Part shown: piece by piece, positions 27,614 through 35,502 of the stretch
How the letters are laid out: each line of letters begins with the position of its first letter
How positions within the stretch are numbered: position 1 is the stretch's first letter
From: Sinomonas sp. ASV486
Lineage (GTDB): Bacteria > Actinomycetota > Actinomycetes > Actinomycetales > Micrococcaceae
Direction: 5' to 3'
Assembly (NCBI RefSeq): GCF_030908215.1
Contig: NZ_JAVFJK010000001.1
Coordinates: 62,001 to 126,000, forward strand
Length of the DNA: 64,000 nucleotides
Program-made: the position numbers and the translations under genes
Notes under the pieces: generated by a model
The model's database searches: none
The model's input: only the letters and a program-made list of their open reading frames with translations
What the model was told of the DNA's origin: nothing

Positions 27614-28489
27614 ATGCGTTACGTCGTCGGTTACCAGGCAGACCAGCGGGGAGCGGATGCGGTGGCCCTGGCCGTCGCGATCGCGCGAGCCCAGGGCGCC
27701 TCGTTGGACCTCATGCTCGTCATCGGGGAGGACGCCCCCTACGTTGCGGCCAATCCGGACGGCAAACGGGTCCACCCCGAGGAGCAGCAGACTCTCACCG
27801 CCCAACGCGAGGCCCTCGCTTTGGTCCCTTCCGACGTCGAGGCGACATTCCATGTGCGGCACGGCCATTCGTTCGCCGCGACCCTGATCGAGGCCGGCGT
27901 CGAGTTCGAGGCCGCACTCATCGTGGTCGGCGCCGCCAGCAACGGACTCTTCAAGCGGTATACGGTCGGCTCCGTTGCGAACGCGCTCCTGCACGCCTCG
28001 CCGATCCCGGTCGCACTCGCGCCGCGTGGCTATCACCGCATGGATCCGATCGAGCGCATCACAGCGTTCATCGGCCGGCGCGAGGGGTCAGAGGCCGCGG
28101 TCGACGTCGCACTGGTCGCCGCCGGGCGGCGGAACGTGCCGCTGCGGTTCGTCTCCCTCGTGGAGCTCGATGAGCGGGCCGACGACTTCGGCGAGAACAT
28201 CAACGCCGCCCACCGCCACGCGAACACCGTCCTCACGGAGGCCGCGCACCGCCTCCCGCCCGGCCATGAGGCGAGTGTCGAGGTGGCGCACGGGCGCACG
28301 TTCGAGGAGGCCGTGGACAGCCTCGACTGGCTCGACGGCGAACTCGTGCTCGTCGGATCGAGCCGGCTCGCCCAGAAGAACCAGCTGTTCCTGGGCTCGA
28401 CCGCGAACAAAGTCCTGCGCTCCCTGCCCGTGCCCATGGTCGTGGTCCCGCGCGACTACGAGCGTGCCGAGTCCCACCCACTGGGATAG
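27614..28489 (+). CDS. universal stress protein, two UspA domains
   Basis: Cytosolic protein of 291 aa made of two tandem Usp domains (about 1-140 and 145-288). Each ends with the ATP-binding G-x2-G-x9-G-S/T-type pattern: VVGAASNGLFKRYTVGSVAN and LVGSSRLAQKNQLFLGSTAN. It probably binds nucleotide and acts in stress survival; the exact role is not predictable. ATG 27614 follows GAAGGAAGG. It is followed after 2 bp by an OsmC-like gene, a pairing that suggests a shared stress response. Confidence 0.88.
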   Translation: MRYVVGYQADQRGADAVALAVAIARAQGASLDLMLVIGEDAPYVAANPDGKRVHPEEQQTLTAQREALALVPSDVEATFHVRHGHSFAATLIEAGVEFEAALIVVGAASNGLFKRYTVGSVANALLHASPIPVALAPRGYHRMDPIERITAFIGRREGSEAAVDVALVAAGRRNVPLRFVSLVELDERADDFGENINAAHRHANTVLTEAAHRLPPGHEASVEVAHGRTFEEAVDSLDWLDGELVLVGSSRLAQKNQLFLGSTANKVLRSLPVPMVVVPRDYERAESHPLG

Positions 28490-28491
28490 CG

Positions 28492-28818
28492 GTGACGGAC
28501 TTCGCGGCGAACATCACCTCGGCGCCCGGTCGGCGGGCAGGGGCGGTGTCGACCGAGGGGATCCTCATCCGGCACCACAAGACGGGCGCGACGGAAGTCT
28601 CCTTCGCCGTCCCGTCCGGCGGCCATCTCCTGCACTTGGCGGCAACGTGCGTGTCCAACGACCTCCGCACCGCCGCAGCGGCCCACTGCATCGCCCTCAC
28701 CCGCGTCGACGTCTGCTCCGACGGCGACTTCGACGAGGCGCTGACCCGGTCCACGGGAGTCGCTCTCGACGTCGAGGCCGAGGGCACCGCCCCGCCCGAG
28801 GGCGACCCGGCCGCGTAG
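28492..28818 (+). CDS. short OsmC-like protein, C-terminally truncated
   Basis: Protein of 108 aa. The segment SGGHLLHLAATCVSNDLRTAAA followed by RVDVCSDGDFDE matches the first half of OsmC/Ohr-like peroxide-reducing proteins, including the first redox cysteine in ATCVSNDL. The usual second half with the partner cysteine is missing: the reading frame stops after VALDVEAEGTAPPEGDPAA, about 30-40 residues short of normal. GTG 28492 begins 2 nt after the usp stop. It may be a functional short member or a decayed one. Confidence 0.6.
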   Translation: MTDFAANITSAPGRRAGAVSTEGILIRHHKTGATEVSFAVPSGGHLLHLAATCVSNDLRTAAAAHCIALTRVDVCSDGDFDEALTRSTGVALDVEAEGTAPPEGDPAA

Positions 28819-28853
28819 GGAACGCGGACGGGCCTCCAGCGCCACATCGGACC

Positions 28854-28929
28854 CCGAGCGGCACAGCAGGCCCCCACCAGCGCCGCAGGTCCTGAGCGCG
28901 ACAGCAGGCCCTGAACGGCACAGCAGGCC
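28854..28929 (+). repeat. short direct-repeat array, left flank of second AbiEi-like gene
   Basis: Three 19-bp units of the form CcGAgCGgCACAGCAGGCC at 28854-28872, 28892-28910 and 28911-28929, with degenerate copies between and after (CACCAGC, CCTGCC). A related direct copy lies downstream of the gene at 30033-30060. Confidence 0.75.
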
Positions 28930-28989
28930 CGCACCAGCACCTGCCACGCCGTTCTGGGCCTGCCAACGGACCCGGCGCTTCGGGACGTG

Positions 28990-28998
28990 TTATCCACA
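28990..28998 (+). other. TTATCCACA motif upstream of second AbiEi-like gene
   Basis: Perfect match to a DnaA box, 51 bp before the start at 29050. The first AbiEi-like gene has the same 9-mer 40 bp upstream (5219-5227), in opposite orientation relative to the gene. Confidence 0.5.
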
Positions 28999-29049
28999 TG
29001 GCTCGCCAGTAGGGCGACTCGGCCTTCCCGGGAGCGCGAGACTGCCGCC

Positions 29050-29934
29050 ATGAGCACACCGACCCTGACCAACTTCTTCGATGAGCGATGGCCAGACGTG
29101 ACTGTCGCGTCGACCCGCGAACTCGCGGCGCGCGGCGTTGACCACAGGGTCCTCACCGAGGCCGTGAAGCGGCGGGAGCTTGTCCGGCTACGGCGCGGCG
29201 TGTACGTCCGCCGCACTACGTGGCTGTCACTCAAGCCTTTGGAACAGGACCGGTTGAGGATCGAGGCGCACTGGCTGTCGACCGGCGGCTCCGCCGTATA
29301 CAGCCATACGTCGGGCGCACGCGCTCACGGGCTCAGCACGTGGGACGTCGGCCCGAAGGTGCACGTCACGGTGCCGTACTCCGGCTCGAAGACGAGCCAC
29401 GGAGTCGACGTCGTCGCACATTCGCTCCCGGTGCCCGAGGTTGACCTGGCACGAGTGGCGATCGCACCGGGCCGCATCGCCACAGCGGTCGGTGTAGAAC
29501 GCACGGTCGCGGACTGTGCCCGCACTCTGGACATCGAGCGCGCCGCGATCATCGGGGACAGCGCACTGCGGCGAGGGGTGACGATCGAGCGCATCCGGGC
29601 GGCCGCCGAGCGGACCCGGGTGGTACGAGGATCGCGGAAGGTGGAGGACCTGTTGGCGGTCCTCGACGGGAGGTCCGAGTCTGCGGGCGAGACGCGGACC
29701 CGCTTGGCTCTGGCGGCCGCAGGACTCCCTGCTCCGCACCTTCAATATGAGATTCCGACGATCCATGGTCTGTTCCGGGCGGATTTCGCGTGGCCCGACT
29801 TGTTGGTCATTCTGGAGTTCGACGGTGACTCCAAGTACTTCGACTACCGCCCGACGGCCGAAGCGCTCCTCCTCGAGCGCAGACGCGAGGTCGCGCTCAT
29901 GGAGGAGGGGTGGACCGTGGTGAGGACGCGATGA
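29050..29934 (+). CDS. second AbiEi-like / PD-(D/E)XK protein, truncated by an in-frame TGA
   Basis: Protein of 294 aa before the stop. The N-terminal winged-helix half (VASTRELAARGVDHRVLTEAVKRRELVRLRRGVYVRR) is AbiEi-like. The C-terminal half has a nuclease-like core: an E near 216 (SAGETRTRLAL), FRADFAWPDLLVILEFDGD at about 242-260 with D245 and E256, then RRREVALMEEGWTVVRTR. The family normally continues with W-A-D-L after VVRTR; here the tryptophan position is TGA (29932-29934) and the same frame goes on in a sensible way to a second TGA at 30010-30012. It is probably a nonsense mutation removing the last 25 residues. The gene stands alone with repeats on both sides. Function is unknown. 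Confidence 0.72.
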   Translation: MSTPTLTNFFDERWPDVTVASTRELAARGVDHRVLTEAVKRRELVRLRRGVYVRRTTWLSLKPLEQDRLRIEAHWLSTGGSAVYSHTSGARAHGLSTWDVGPKVHVTVPYSGSKTSHGVDVVAHSLPVPEVDLARVAIAPGRIATAVGVERTVADCARTLDIERAAIIGDSALRRGVTIERIRAAAERTRVVRGSRKVEDLLAVLDGRSESAGETRTRLALAAAGLPAPHLQYEIPTIHGLFRADFAWPDLLVILEFDGDSKYFDYRPTAEALLLERRREVALMEEGWTVVRTR

Positions 29935-30012
29935 GCCGATCTCGAGACCCCGGGCGTCATCATCGCGAAGCTCGAATCGGCATTCGCGAGGGCACGGAAG
30001 GTCACGGCCTGA
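29935..30012 (+). pseudogene. severed C-terminal tail of the preceding gene
   Basis: In frame with 29050-29934 after the TGA: ADLETPGVIIAKLESAFARA then RKVTA and a stop. The helix-like ending fits the usual C-terminus of this protein family. Confidence 0.6.
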
Positions 30013-30032
30013 CGCGTTCGGGCCCCGGTACA

Positions 30033-30060
30033 CGCCACCGACCCGAGCACGACAGGCCCC
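30033..30060 (+). repeat. downstream copy of the second locus repeat
   Basis: The segment beginning CGCCACCGACCCGAGCACGA and ending AGGCCCC parallels 28840-28873 in direct orientation, with small indels. Weaker related pieces follow to about 30118. Confidence 0.45.
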
Positions 30061-30141
30061 GACCGGCATAACATGCGCGCGCCACGGCCCGTTATGCCGC
30101 CGAGAGCCTGCCAAGAGGCTTGCAGACCTCGGCCTGCCCGA

Positions 30142-31203
30142 TCAGGCCTCGTGCGGGGCGCGGAGCTGGCCGGTGGAGGTCTGCGCAGCCACCGCGGCAC
30201 TGTCCTCCCGGTCCGCCAAGTCCGCCGCTGACTGGGCCTCGGACTGGGTCGCGAGCCCAGCCCGGCGCAGGTTCATCCGGCGCCGCCGTGAGACGAGCAG
30301 CATGTCCGCCGTCAGGACCGCGAGGGCGAGCCACACGATGCCGAAGCCGATCCACCGCTCGGGCGCCATGTGCTCCCCGAGCACGGTCACGGCCATGATG
30401 AACTGCATGACCGGTGCGATGTACTGCAGGAGCCCGATGGTCGTCATGGGCAGCCGTCGGGCGGCCGCCCCGAAGAACAGCAGCGGCACGGCCGTGATGA
30501 TGCCGCTCGCAGCCAGGAGCCAGAAGTGGCCCGCACCGTAGCCTGTGAGGGTGAGTGTGCCGGCAACGCCGAGCCACACCACAACGCCGAGGGCCACGGG
30601 AGCGAGCACGATCGTCTCGACCGTGAGGCTCGTGACGGCATCGACCTTTGCGCCGACGCGGTTCTTGACCAGCCCGTAGAAGCCGAAGCTGAAGGCCAGG
30701 ATGAGCGCGATCCACGGCACCTGGCCGTAGGCCACCGTGAGCACGACGACGGCGACCGCGCCTGTGCCGACCGCCGCCCACTGGATCGGCCGCAGCCGTT
30801 CCTTGAGCACGAGCACGCCCAGGAGCACCGACACGAGCGGGTTGATGAAGTACCCGAGGGCGGCCTCGATCGTGTGCCCGGTGAGTACGCCGAACGTGTA
30901 CGTGAGCCAGTTCACCGCGATGAGAGCGGCCGCGAGGGCGAGGGCCCAGAAGACCCGCCCGCTGCGCAGCACGGCGCCGAGCGACCGCCAGGCCCGGGTC
31001 ACGGCGATGAGCACAAAGCACACCACGAGGGAGAACAGGACGCGATCGGACACGATTTCCACCGGACCGGCCGGGGCGAGGGTCAGGAAGTACAGGGGGA
31101 GCAGCCCCCAGAGACCGTAGGCACCGATGCCGAAGAGGAGGCCCGCTCGGGCAGGGGCAGTCGCTGTCGCGGGCCGGGTTGAGGCATCGGGTTTCACGGT
31201 CAC
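30142..31203 (-). CDS. rarD: EamA/RarD-type drug/metabolite transporter
   Basis: Membrane protein of 353 aa with about ten helices. GIGAYGLWGLLPLYFLTLAP and the later ALGYFINPLVSVLLGVLVLKERLRPIQW are the signature segments of RarD/EamA proteins; the second half repeats the fold (LLQYIAPVMQFIMAVTVLGEHMAPERW). The substrate is unknown. After helix 10 there is a charged cytoplasmic tail of about 45 residues. GTG 31203 is chosen because the next in-frame GTG (31197) is only two codons in and upstream sequence is not family-like. It is transcribed away from the FetB-like gene. Confidence 0.85.
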   Translation of the reverse strand: MTVKPDASTRPATATAPARAGLLFGIGAYGLWGLLPLYFLTLAPAGPVEIVSDRVLFSLVVCFVLIAVTRAWRSLGAVLRSGRVFWALALAAALIAVNWLTYTFGVLTGHTIEAALGYFINPLVSVLLGVLVLKERLRPIQWAAVGTGAVAVVVLTVAYGQVPWIALILAFSFGFYGLVKNRVGAKVDAVTSLTVETIVLAPVALGVVVWLGVAGTLTLTGYGAGHFWLLAASGIITAVPLLFFGAAARRLPMTTIGLLQYIAPVMQFIMAVTVLGEHMAPERWIGFGIVWLALAVLTADMLLVSRRRRMNLRRAGLATQSEAQSAADLADREDSAAVAAQTSTGQLRAPHEA

Positions 31204-31238
31204 GAACGTAGCAGCCCGGGCCTTGAAGGAATTATTCC

Positions 31239-32006
31239 TCAGACCTCCCGCGCGAGGCCTGCCGTACTCAGTCCCCAGCCCCCTGAAGCGCACAACCACA
31301 GCGTCGTAGCGGCCGAGAGGCTCCCGACGGCCATGAGTGAGACGAGCACCACGAGCTGGACGATGGCGGCGTCCACCGGGCTCGCCCCGCCGAGGACCAT
31401 GCCCACGAACGCCCCCGGCAGGGTCACCGTGCCCACGGTCCGAGTCTGGTCCAACGCAGGGACGAGCGCCTCGCGGGCCGTGTGCCTCGCGACAAGGAGC
31501 CGAGCGGCCGGCCATTCGAAGCCGAGGGCCACGGCGGCCTCGACCTCCCCGCGCCGCCCCGCGAGCTCGGCGACCACGCGGCGGCCGGCGAGGCTCGTGG
31601 TCGTCATCGCCCCGCCCACCTGCTGCCCGATGAGTGCGATGAGCGCCAGGCCCGCGAACGGCAGCACCCCGGTGACCAGGAGCACGGCAGTGGCGGGCAG
31701 CACGCCTGCGGCGATGGGTCCCGCCGACCACCACCAGCGCCCTCGGTCCACTCGGCGGCCGGACGTGACAGTCGCAATGACGAACATCAGGAGCGCGAAG
31801 CCGAGCGCGAGCCACGGATTCTGCCCGAGCTGGGCCACGAGGAGGGCGACGACGGCGAGCTGGACCACCGCGCGCAGGCTCGCCGTAAGCGGGGGGAGCC
31901 ACCCGCCGTCGAGCGCCCAGCGGTGGACAGCGGCGGCGAGGGCGGCGAGGATGACGACGGCGGCGGCAACGCCGGGCCCGAGTCCCAGAAGCGTTGACGT
32001 CTGCAC
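31239..32006 (-). CDS. FetB/UPF0014-family ABC permease-like protein
   Basis: Membrane protein of 255 aa with about seven helices. LRAVVQLAVVALLVAQL, LIGQQVGGAMTTTSLAGRRV, EAAVALGFEWPAARLLVAR and QTRTVGTVTLPGAFVGMVLGG are the conserved segments of the FetB (YbbM) family, linked in E. coli to iron homeostasis and peroxide resistance. The matching ATPase gene (fetA) is not adjacent. GTG 32006 follows TATTGT by 7 nt, a leaderless layout. It is divergent from fprA copy 2, with 63 bp between them. Confidence 0.8.
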   Translation of the reverse strand: MQTSTLLGLGPGVAAAVVILAALAAAVHRWALDGGWLPPLTASLRAVVQLAVVALLVAQLGQNPWLALGFALLMFVIATVTSGRRVDRGRWWWSAGPIAAGVLPATAVLLVTGVLPFAGLALIALIGQQVGGAMTTTSLAGRRVVAELAGRRGEVEAAVALGFEWPAARLLVARHTAREALVPALDQTRTVGTVTLPGAFVGMVLGGASPVDAAIVQLVVLVSLMAVGSLSAATTLWLCASGGWGLSTAGLAREV

Positions 32007-32013
32007 GAGAACT

Positions 32014-32019
32014 ACAATA
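32014..32019 (-). promoter_or_regulatory. -10 box of the FetB-like gene (leaderless)
   Basis: The minus strand reads TATTGT, 7 nt, GTG. There is no ribosome binding site. Confidence 0.45.
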
Positions 32020-32069
32020 GGAGGCTGTGCGCCCCCGACCCGCGCGCTGACCTCCGGAAGGAATCCGAC

Positions 32070-33602
32070 GTGTCCGAAGCTCCCGCAGAAAGCACCGCGC
32101 AAAGCGGTCCCGCACAGGACGGTCCGTCCGAGCGAGGCGATGCCGGTGCCCTGCAACGGCCGTTGCGGGTTGCCATCATCGGAGCCGGCCCGGCCGGCGT
32201 CTATGCTGCGGACATCCTGACCAAGTCCAACGAGGTCAAGGACGGGGACTTCGAGGTGAGCATCGACCTCTTCGACCAGTACCCGGCCCCGTATGGGCTC
32301 ATCCGGTACGGCGTGGCCCCGGACCACCCCCGCATCAAGGGCATCGTCAACGCACTCCACCGGGTCCTTGACCGCGGGGACATCCGCTTCATCGGCAACG
32401 TGACCTACGGCCGTGACCTCGCGCTCGCGGACATCCGCGGCTTCTACGATGCGGTGATCTTCGCGACCGGTGCGCTCAAGGATGCGCCGATGGACATCCC
32501 GGGCGTCGACCTCGAGGGCTCCTTCGGCGGGGCGGACTTCGTGTCCTGGTATGACGGCCACCCGGACGTCTCCCGCGAGTGGCCGCTGACGGCGAAGGAG
32601 GTCGCGGTGATCGGCAACGGCAACGTGGCGCTCGACGTCGCGCGGATGCTCGCGAAGCACGCCGACGACCTGCTCGTGACCGAGATCCCCGACAACGTCT
32701 ACCGGGCGCTCAATGCCAGCCCCGTGACCGACGTGCACGTGTTCGGCCGCCGCGGTCCGGCGCAGGTCAAGTTCACCCCGCTCGAGCTGCGCGAACTCTC
32801 CCACGCTCGGGACGTCGACATTGTCCTGTACCCGGAGGACTTCGAGTTCGACGACGCCTCGGACGAGGCCATCAAGACGAACAACCAGGTCAAGACGATG
32901 GTCAACACGCTCGCGAACTGGATCGCCGAGGATCAGGACACGGGTGCCTCACGGCGCCTGCACCTGCACTTCCTGCAGAGCCCGGTGGAGATCTACGACT
33001 CGCCCGAGACCCCGGGTCACGTGGCGGGCATCAGGTTCGAGCGCATGGAGCTGGACGGCACCGGCAACGTCCGCGGCACGGGCCAGTTCGAGGACTACTC
33101 CGTCCAGGCCGTGTACCGGGCGATCGGCTACCGCGGATCCGAGCTGGCCGAGATCCAGTATGACGCCCGCCGCGGCGTCATCCCGAACGAGGGCGGCCGT
33201 GTGCTCGACGAGGACGGCGTCCCCATGACCGGCCTCTACACGACCGGCTGGATCAAGCGCGGCCCCGTGGGCCTCATCGGGCACACCAAGGGCGACGCCC
33301 TCGAGACGATCGGCTGCCTCCTCGAGGACCGCGACTCGCTGCCCCCGGCCGAGGTCCCGGACGAGCACGCCGTGATCGCCCTGCTCGAGGAGCGTGGCGT
33401 CGAGTACACGACGTGGGCGGGCTGGAACGAGCTCGACGCCCACGAGAAGGCGCTCGGCGAGGCCTGGACGAAGGCCGACGGCGGTGAGGCGGCCGAGCGC
33501 GGCGCCAGCGGAGAGCAGGTCAAGCGCGAGCGCGTCAAAGTGGTGCCCCGCGAGGACATGGTGCGGATCTCGCGTGAGGGCCAGTCCGAGAACGGCGGCT
33601 GA
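32070..33602 (+). CDS. fprA: ferredoxin-NADP reductase, adrenodoxin-reductase type (copy 2)
   Basis: Flavoprotein of 510 aa, very similar to the copy at 22933 throughout (PAPYGLIRYGVAPDHPRIKGI, VAVIGNGNVALDVARML, TGWIKRGPVGLIGHTKGDALET). It differs in a longer acidic N-terminal tail of about 30 residues and a longer C-terminal linker (KADGGEAAERGASGEQVK). GTG 32070 follows GGAAGGA at 7 nt. This copy is not in a sulfur operon; its ferredoxin partner is unknown. The paralogues probably serve different electron-transfer routes. Confidence 0.92.
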   Translation: MSEAPAESTAQSGPAQDGPSERGDAGALQRPLRVAIIGAGPAGVYAADILTKSNEVKDGDFEVSIDLFDQYPAPYGLIRYGVAPDHPRIKGIVNALHRVLDRGDIRFIGNVTYGRDLALADIRGFYDAVIFATGALKDAPMDIPGVDLEGSFGGADFVSWYDGHPDVSREWPLTAKEVAVIGNGNVALDVARMLAKHADDLLVTEIPDNVYRALNASPVTDVHVFGRRGPAQVKFTPLELRELSHARDVDIVLYPEDFEFDDASDEAIKTNNQVKTMVNTLANWIAEDQDTGASRRLHLHFLQSPVEIYDSPETPGHVAGIRFERMELDGTGNVRGTGQFEDYSVQAVYRAIGYRGSELAEIQYDARRGVIPNEGGRVLDEDGVPMTGLYTTGWIKRGPVGLIGHTKGDALETIGCLLEDRDSLPPAEVPDEHAVIALLEERGVEYTTWAGWNELDAHEKALGEAWTKADGGEAAERGASGEQVKRERVKVVPREDMVRISREGQSENGG

Positions 33603-33753
33603 GCGCCGGCTGCGCTGCCGGCCTTGGGGGACCGCGTTATAGAATGGCCCGGGGCCCGTCTGCACCAGCTGGCCTGTGTTGCGTCCGGGCCGCGCCACTG
33701 ATGGCACCGAGTCAGCACACTACGGACACGTTCGGGCGGGGGGACAGCCACTC

Positions 33754-35382
33754 ATGACGGCGACAGATGCACTGGTGGGAGAAGCCCCCGAGACGGCGAG
33801 CGACGCCGAGCTCATCTCGCAGGTGCGCGCAGGTGACACTGAGGCCTACGGCGAGCTCTTCAGCCGCCATCGCGCCGCGGCCGTGGGCCTTGCCCGCCGG
33901 TACGCCCGCAACGCCTCGGACGCTGAGGATCTCGCGGCCGAGGGATTCACGAACGTCTTCACCGCGATCACGGGCGGCTCGGGTCCCGACGTCTTCTTCC
34001 GCGCGTACCTCTTCACCTCCATTTCGCGGCTCGCGGCCCGCGGCAACGTCAAGGCGAGCCGCCAGACGCCCAGCGACGAGATGGAGAAGTATGAGGGAGA
34101 GCAGGTCTACGACGACCCGGTCATGGTGGGCTTCGAATCGGACACCGTCTCGACGGCCTTCAGGACTCTCCCGGAGCGCTGGCAGGCCGTTCTCTGGTAC
34201 ACCGAGGTGGACGGCCTGACGCCTGCGGCCGTGGCCCCGCTGCTAGGGCTCTCGGCCAACGGCGTCTCGGCGCTGGCGCTGCGCGCCCGGGAGGGGCTGC
34301 GGCAGGCCTACCTCCAAGCCCATGTGGATGCGAGCGCGGTCGAGGACAAGTGCGCGCCATTCGCCGACAAGCTCGGTGCCCACGCGCGTGGCGCCCTGAG
34401 CCCCCGCAACGAGGCGAAGGTGAGAGAGCACCTCGAGGAATGCCCTCGGTGCACCGCTGCCCTCCTGCAGATCCAAGACGTGGGCTACGGCATGCGGGGC
34501 GTCGTCTTCCCGCTCGTCACCGGCCTCGCCTTCGTCCCCGTGGCTGCGTCGAAGGCGGCTGTGGGCGGGATCTTCCTTGCCATCGCCGAGTGGTTCCGGC
34601 AGATCATCGAGAAGATGGGCATCGGCAACGCGGTCCTTGCCGGCGCCGCGACCGTCACCGTCGTGGCCGGCAGCATCGCGTTCGGGGTGCTGGAGGCGCC
34701 GACGACGTCGGAGCAGCCCCCCGCGGCAGCCGTCACGCCGAGCCTTCCTGCACCCAGTACTCCCGCACCGGCCGTGACGGCTGAGTCTGCGGCGTCGCCG
34801 ATCCCCGAGGAACCGGCGCCGGAGTCCGCCCCGGCCGATGAGACACCCGCGCTGGCCTATGATCCGCCGGCAGCAGTGCCCGTCGCGCCACCGGCCGGAC
34901 CCGCGCCGGTGCTGGTCCCCCTTGCTGCCGCTCCGGCGCCGCCCGTGGCGGTTGCGCCCGCTGCCTTCCCCACCACGCCCGCCCCGACGCCTGCGCCCAC
35001 TGCCAGCCCAGCGCCAGCCCCGATGGGGTTCCCCTATGTCCTGTCGGGCTCGCTCGCCCAGACGTGGTCCGCGAGCCGCGGGCAGCGGACCGACAGGTTC
35101 GCGGTATCGGCGGACCTCGCCTCGGGGAAGCAGCAGACGGCCACGGTCACACTCGACATCACGTACCCCGGGACCGCCCAGGGCACGTTCACCGTGACTG
35201 GCAACGGCTGGAACTGCACGACCGCGGGCAGCACCGTGCACTGCACGCATCAAGGCGTGCTCAAGGGCGGGGCGCTTCCTGCAGTGGGCGTCGTCTGGAC
35301 CACCACCCAGCAGTCGCTGTCCGGGGTCAGCGCCACGGCGTCGCTCGGCACGCTGGCCCAGCCGGTCACCTTCGGCACCTGA
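33754..35382 (+). CDS. ECF sigma factor with fused zinc-finger, membrane and proline-rich extracellular tail
   Basis: Protein of 542 aa. Sigma-70 region 2 lies at about 30-95 (AYGELFSRHRAAAVGLARRY, DAEDLAAEGFTNVF) and region 4 at about 130-190 (LPERWQAVLWYTEVDGLTPA, LGLSANGVSALALRAREGL). It is followed in the same chain by an anti-sigma-like zinc finger (Cys200, His226, Cys230, Cys233), hydrophobic segments at about 249-275 and a clear helix at 293-313, a Pro/Ala/Thr-rich stretch to about 430, and a C-terminal beta-rich domain with two cysteines. It resembles the actinobacterial ECF groups with large C-terminal extensions. The sigma part would be held at the membrane until released; the signal is unknown. 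ATG 33754 is the first start consistent with region 2 spacing. Confidence 0.85.
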   Translation: MTATDALVGEAPETASDAELISQVRAGDTEAYGELFSRHRAAAVGLARRYARNASDAEDLAAEGFTNVFTAITGGSGPDVFFRAYLFTSISRLAARGNVKASRQTPSDEMEKYEGEQVYDDPVMVGFESDTVSTAFRTLPERWQAVLWYTEVDGLTPAAVAPLLGLSANGVSALALRAREGLRQAYLQAHVDASAVEDKCAPFADKLGAHARGALSPRNEAKVREHLEECPRCTAALLQIQDVGYGMRGVVFPLVTGLAFVPVAASKAAVGGIFLAIAEWFRQIIEKMGIGNAVLAGAATVTVVAGSIAFGVLEAPTTSEQPPAAAVTPSLPAPSTPAPAVTAESAASPIPEEPAPESAPADETPALAYDPPAAVPVAPPAGPAPVLVPLAAAPAPPVAVAPAAFPTTPAPTPAPTASPAPAPMGFPYVLSGSLAQTWSASRGQRTDRFAVSADLASGKQQTATVTLDITYPGTAQGTFTVTGNGWNCTTAGSTVHCTHQGVLKGGALPAVGVVWTTTQQSLSGVSATASLGTLAQPVTFGT

Positions 35383-35410
35383 ACCCGCGGCGCCGGAGTC
35401 CGCACGAGTC

Positions 35411-35427
35411 GTCTCATCATGTGAGAC
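35411..35427. promoter_or_regulatory. palindrome between sigma gene and APC permease
   Basis: GTCTCA-tcatg-TGAGAC. It is either a short hairpin ending the sigma-factor message or an operator for the permease, and lies 75 bp before the permease start. Confidence 0.35.
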
Positions 35428-35502
35428 CCGGTGAAGATCTCACTGGCTGGACTCGTAAAGTAGACGGGTTTGTTCAATTCCCTGAAGCATCAGGAGTCCG
35501 GG

